From: Syntrophorhabdaceae bacterium PtaU1.Bin034
Lineage (GTDB): Bacteria; Desulfobacterota_G; Syntrophorhabdia; Syntrophorhabdales; WCHB1-27
DNA length: 8,718 nt
Assembly: GCA_002067405.1 (NCBI GenBank)
Contig: MVRP01000180.1
Location: 1 to 8,718 of the forward strand
Direction of reading: 5' to 3'
In this document: positions 7,095 to 8,718 of the stretch, piece after piece
How positions within the stretch are numbered: the stretch's first letter is position 1
Layout of the letters: each line of letters starts with the position of its first letter
The notes under the pieces: generated by a model
Told to the model about the DNA's origin: nothing
Database searches by the model: none
What the model saw: only the letters and a program-made list of their open reading frames with translations
Program-made: the position numbers and the translations under genes

Positions 7095-7931
7095 TTATCC
7101 CTCCCAGTGCTTCAGCAGTTGCATGGCGTAAGCCGGGTCCTCAAGAAGACTTGCGACGCAATCTTGCACCGCCTGCCCGGCATCCTCCCGGGCATCAAAT
7201 CTGGGACCTCCCTTTTTTAGAGGGGGAGTGAATATTCTCCTTACCCACGTCGGTGATCCCTTCAGACCGAGCTCTTGCGGTTCGGCCTGAAGGTCCCCTG
7301 CGTTCCATACCGGAATCGAGGCCTGAAGGGAGCCGATCAAACGGGGAAGAGAAGCCCTTCCGATCTTCGTAAGCTCCAGTTCGACCGTGAGCATCGCGGG
7401 AAGAGGACCCACAATCAATTCGGATCTACCCTCTACCTTCCGCCTCACGGTGATGTGGCGGCTCGCCTGATCGATTTCCCTGATCTCCGTGACGTAGGTG
7501 AACTGCGTGTAGCCGAGGCGTGTGGCAATGCCCGGTCCGACCTGTGCAGTATCGCCATCGATGGCCTGTTTCCCGCATATCACCAGATCGATGGTGGCGT
7601 CCTCCTGAAGCTTGATGATTGCCCTGGAGAGGGTGTAGCTCGTTGCAAGGGTATCGGCACCCGCAAAGGCCCGGTCCGAAAGGAGGACGGCCTTGTCGGC
7701 GCCCAGTGACAGCGACTCTCTGAGCACCTGCTCCGCCTGAGGAGGCCCCATGCTTATGACGGTCACCGTTCCGCCGTATCGCTCTTTCAGATCGACAGCG
7801 GCCTGGACTGCAACGAGATCGTACGGGTTTGTTATGGACTCCACCCCTGAACGGATAAGGGTGTTTGTTTCGGGGTCGATCTTTACGTCCGCAGTGTCCG
7901 GCACCTGTTTAATGCAGCAGACGATGTTCAT
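7095..7931 (-). CDS. fixA: FixA, ETF beta subunit (bifurcating type)
   Basis: A 278-residue ETF beta subunit. It opens with the typical MNIVCCIKQVPDT and includes DPETNTLIRSGV (19-30), NPYD (35-38), SDRAFAGADTLATSY (85-99) and CGKQAIDGDTAQVGP (119-133). In human-type ETF beta the corresponding segment differs and binds AMP. The DGDTAQVGP form is shared with bifurcating ETFs such as that of Megasphaera, where this site holds the FAD that splits the two electrons of NADH. It pairs with FixB to form the heterodimer. The ATG at 7931 overlaps the stop of the upstream ParB-like gene (ATGA, 7928-7931). No good Shine-Dalgarno precedes it (the nearby sequence reads GAAGACCTCGG), so its translation probably depends on coupling to that gene. 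Near the C-terminus is a short basic TPPLKKGG segment (235-242). Confidence 0.95.
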   Translation of the reverse strand: MNIVCCIKQVPDTADVKIDPETNTLIRSGVESITNPYDLVAVQAAVDLKERYGGTVTVISMGPPQAEQVLRESLSLGADKAVLLSDRAFAGADTLATSYTLSRAIIKLQEDATIDLVICGKQAIDGDTAQVGPGIATRLGYTQFTYVTEIREIDQASRHITVRRKVEGRSELIVGPLPAMLTVELELTKIGRASLPRLIGSLQASIPVWNAGDLQAEPQELGLKGSPTWVRRIFTPPLKKGGPRFDAREDAGQAVQDCVASLLEDPAYAMQLLKHWEG

Positions 7932-8167
7932 CCGAGGTCTTCAATCACCGCTTCGATGGAAGTCAGACCGAGTTTCCTGGCTGCCCGCCACCGCTTCTCG
8001 CCGTCTATAATCCTGAAATGTTCACCGTCAAACAGGACCGTTATCGGGTCGTTCCGGGTGCCGGAGTGCATCAGACGGGAGAAGGCGTCTATCTCTGTCC
8101 TGTTATACGAAAGCCGAAGATTGGGCCGGATCATGTCGGTGCGCAGGCTGTGGACATTTTCTTTCAT
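7928..8167 (-). CDS. ParB/Spo0J-like N-terminal domain protein, single domain
   Basis: A 79-residue protein consisting only of a ParB-N-like fold. Residues 12-35 fit the opening strand and helix, DPITVLF (40-46) the central strand, FRIIDGEKRWRAARKLG (51-67) the hallmark motif, and SIEAVI the closing strand. GEKRWRAA (56-63) corresponds to the GERRxRA box, which in ParB binds CTP phosphates, with Lys for the second-position Arg. The helix-turn-helix and dimerisation domains of true ParB are absent. There is no cysteine, so it is not a sulfiredoxin. AGAGG (8176-8180) lies eight bases before the ATG at 8167; a GTG at 8170 is an alternative with a five-base spacing. It is the first gene of the fix operon and overlaps fixA by four bases. 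Its function is unknown. A regulatory or nucleotide-sensing role is possible but speculative. Confidence 0.8.
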   Translation of the reverse strand: MKENVHSLRTDMIRPNLRLSYNRTEIDAFSRLMHSGTRNDPITVLFDGEHFRIIDGEKRWRAARKLGLTSIEAVIEDLG

Positions 8168-8175
8168 CACCTAAA

Positions 8176-8180
8176 CCTCT
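8176..8180 (-). promoter_or_regulatory. Ribosome binding site of the ParB-like gene
   Basis: On the minus strand AGAGG lies eight bases before ATG (8167) and five before GTG (8170), favouring the ATG. As fixA has no strong site of its own, this may be the entry point for translating both genes. Confidence 0.5.
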
Positions 8181-8509
8181 TATGCGAATCATTACCCACA
8201 ATATAAGGCGGGGTGAACCTCTTTTCATGAACACCGGCGAGGAGCATCCGGGAAATGCAATAAAATAACAGACCCAAAAGGTATAGGGAAGTGAAATTTC
8301 GGCAAGAAGCAACGGTGTCAGCGGTCAGGGGGAAAGGGCTGACGACCACGGTCTAAGCCGAGACTCTTCGGCCAACTCTGGTCAAGAACTGAAAAATACT
8401 GCATTTCTCTGGATCAGGATCGTTGCAGTATCGTTGTCTCTTCCGACGCCCAAATAAAACCCCTATGCGGGCAAGACGAAGGCAGATGCTATAGCGATAA
8501 CGGTGTTTT
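8181..8509. other. Region of about 330 bp upstream of the fix operon without a recognisable gene
   Basis: It should contain the fix operon promoter. I found no match to the sigma70 consensus good enough to place one: TTCCCT, 17 nt, TATTTT on the minus strand (about 8284-8256) is weak. I saw no sigma54 GG-N10-GC element in the part of this region I searched for one (about 8171-8340). Short open frames on the minus strand here (8103-8312, 8167-8349) have no protein-like features. Confidence 0.5.
8392..8431 (-). terminator. Possible terminator behind the edge remnant
   Basis: On the minus strand ATACTGC (8431-8425) and GCAGTAT (8402-8396) form a 7-bp inverted repeat around a 22-nt loop, followed directly by TTTT. 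The loop is long for an intrinsic terminator. It would separate the frameshifted remnant from the fix operon. Confidence 0.35.
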
Positions 8510-8714
8510 TCATTTCGGACGCCTTCTTTCGGGATAGATTACGTCAATCTTCTTAACGTAGTGTTTGTTGATACCACCATCAACAGAGCGTCCGGAGTCA
8601 TAGTTGACCTCCCGGTCGATGAAGCCTTGCGATTCGAGGATATCTACTGTCTAGTCGCATAAGTTCACAATAGTATTTCTCACCTGTGAACCTTTCACTT
8701 CTCGCTTGCGCCAT
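8510..8714 (-). pseudogene. Probable frameshifted C-terminal part of an unidentified protein
   Basis: Two minus-strand frames join into one plausible protein end. The first runs from an ATG at 8714 (MAQARSERFTGEKYYCELMR...) and is open to the window edge, so it may begin further upstream. It turns into Arg-rich, unlikely sequence after about residue 22 and stops at 8598. The second frame, offset by one base, opens right after a TAG at about 8651 and reads 45 codons to the TGA at 8510: VDILESQGFIDREVNYDSGR, continuing to ...YPERRRPK. The second stretch has balanced, protein-like composition. A one-base insertion or two-base deletion near 8648-8652 would explain the break. I do not recognise the family, and a chance open frame remains possible. 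Confidence 0.4.
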
Positions 8715-8718
8715 ACAA

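Noticed and set aside
4238..7931. Reading the fix operon as a nitrogen-fixation locus
   Set aside because: No nif gene or NifA/sigma54 element is visible, and FixABCX occurs widely in non-diazotrophic anaerobes.
7928..8167. ParB-like protein as a chromosome or plasmid partition factor
   Set aside because: It lacks the helix-turn-helix and dimerisation domains, and no parA or parS-like site is nearby.
8103..8349. Overlapping short minus-strand frames upstream of fixA (8103-8312, 8167-8349)
   Set aside because: They overlap the ParB-like gene or its ribosome binding site, show no domain-like composition and lack good start signals.

Overview
The window reads as ordinary chromosomal DNA from an anaerobic or facultatively anaerobic bacterium of moderately high GC. 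A Desulfobacterota-like (syntroph or metal-reducer type) host is my best guess. The grounds are a FixABCX-type electron-transfer-flavoprotein operon with a ferredoxin-fused FixB, a short RGG-tailed RRM protein, and a tiny lysine/arginine-rich protein of a kind I recall from that phylum. This is inference from gene content, not a database match. No phage genes, complete insertion sequence, CRISPR array, rRNA or tRNA could be supported.

Left part (35-3275, plus strand): an FAD-dependent amine-oxidase-family protein is followed by glucose-6-phosphate dehydrogenase (zwf). zwf has a good sigma70-like promoter in the gap before it (TTGACA, 17-nt spacer, TACTTT). It probably starts at the ATG at 1671 rather than the GTG at 1638, because only the ATG has a well-placed ribosome binding site.

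Middle part (3504-4184, minus strand): a 59-residue, highly charged protein is followed by a 99-residue RRM RNA-binding protein. A near-consensus sigma70 promoter (TTGACA, 17-nt spacer, CATAAT) lies about 100 nt upstream of the first gene, giving a leader of roughly 100 nt. zwf and the RRM gene converge on a 228-bp gap that holds a small GC-rich hairpin with T runs on both sides.

Right part (4238-8167, minus strand): a tight five-gene operon runs, in transcription order, ParB/Spo0J-like single-domain protein, fixA (ETF beta), fixB (ETF alpha with an N-terminal two-cluster ferredoxin domain), fixC (ETF:quinone oxidoreductase-type flavoprotein) and fixX (ferredoxin-like). The ParB-like gene overlaps fixA by ATGA and fixC overlaps fixX by ATGA; the other gaps are 5 and 3 nt. 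FixA carries the DGDTAQVGP segment typical of NADH-oxidising, bifurcating ETFs. The likely job is therefore confurcation or bifurcation among NADH, ferredoxin and the quinone pool at the membrane. No nif genes are present, so the system is better read as general anaerobic redox balancing than nitrogen fixation.

Right edge: upstream of the operon is about 340 bp with no convincing gene. At the very end lies what looks like the frameshifted C-terminal part of an unidentified minus-strand protein. The most unusual items are the ParB-like domain translationally coupled to fixA, the doubled iron-sulfur content of the Fix complex, and the charged-protein/RRM pair with its long leader.
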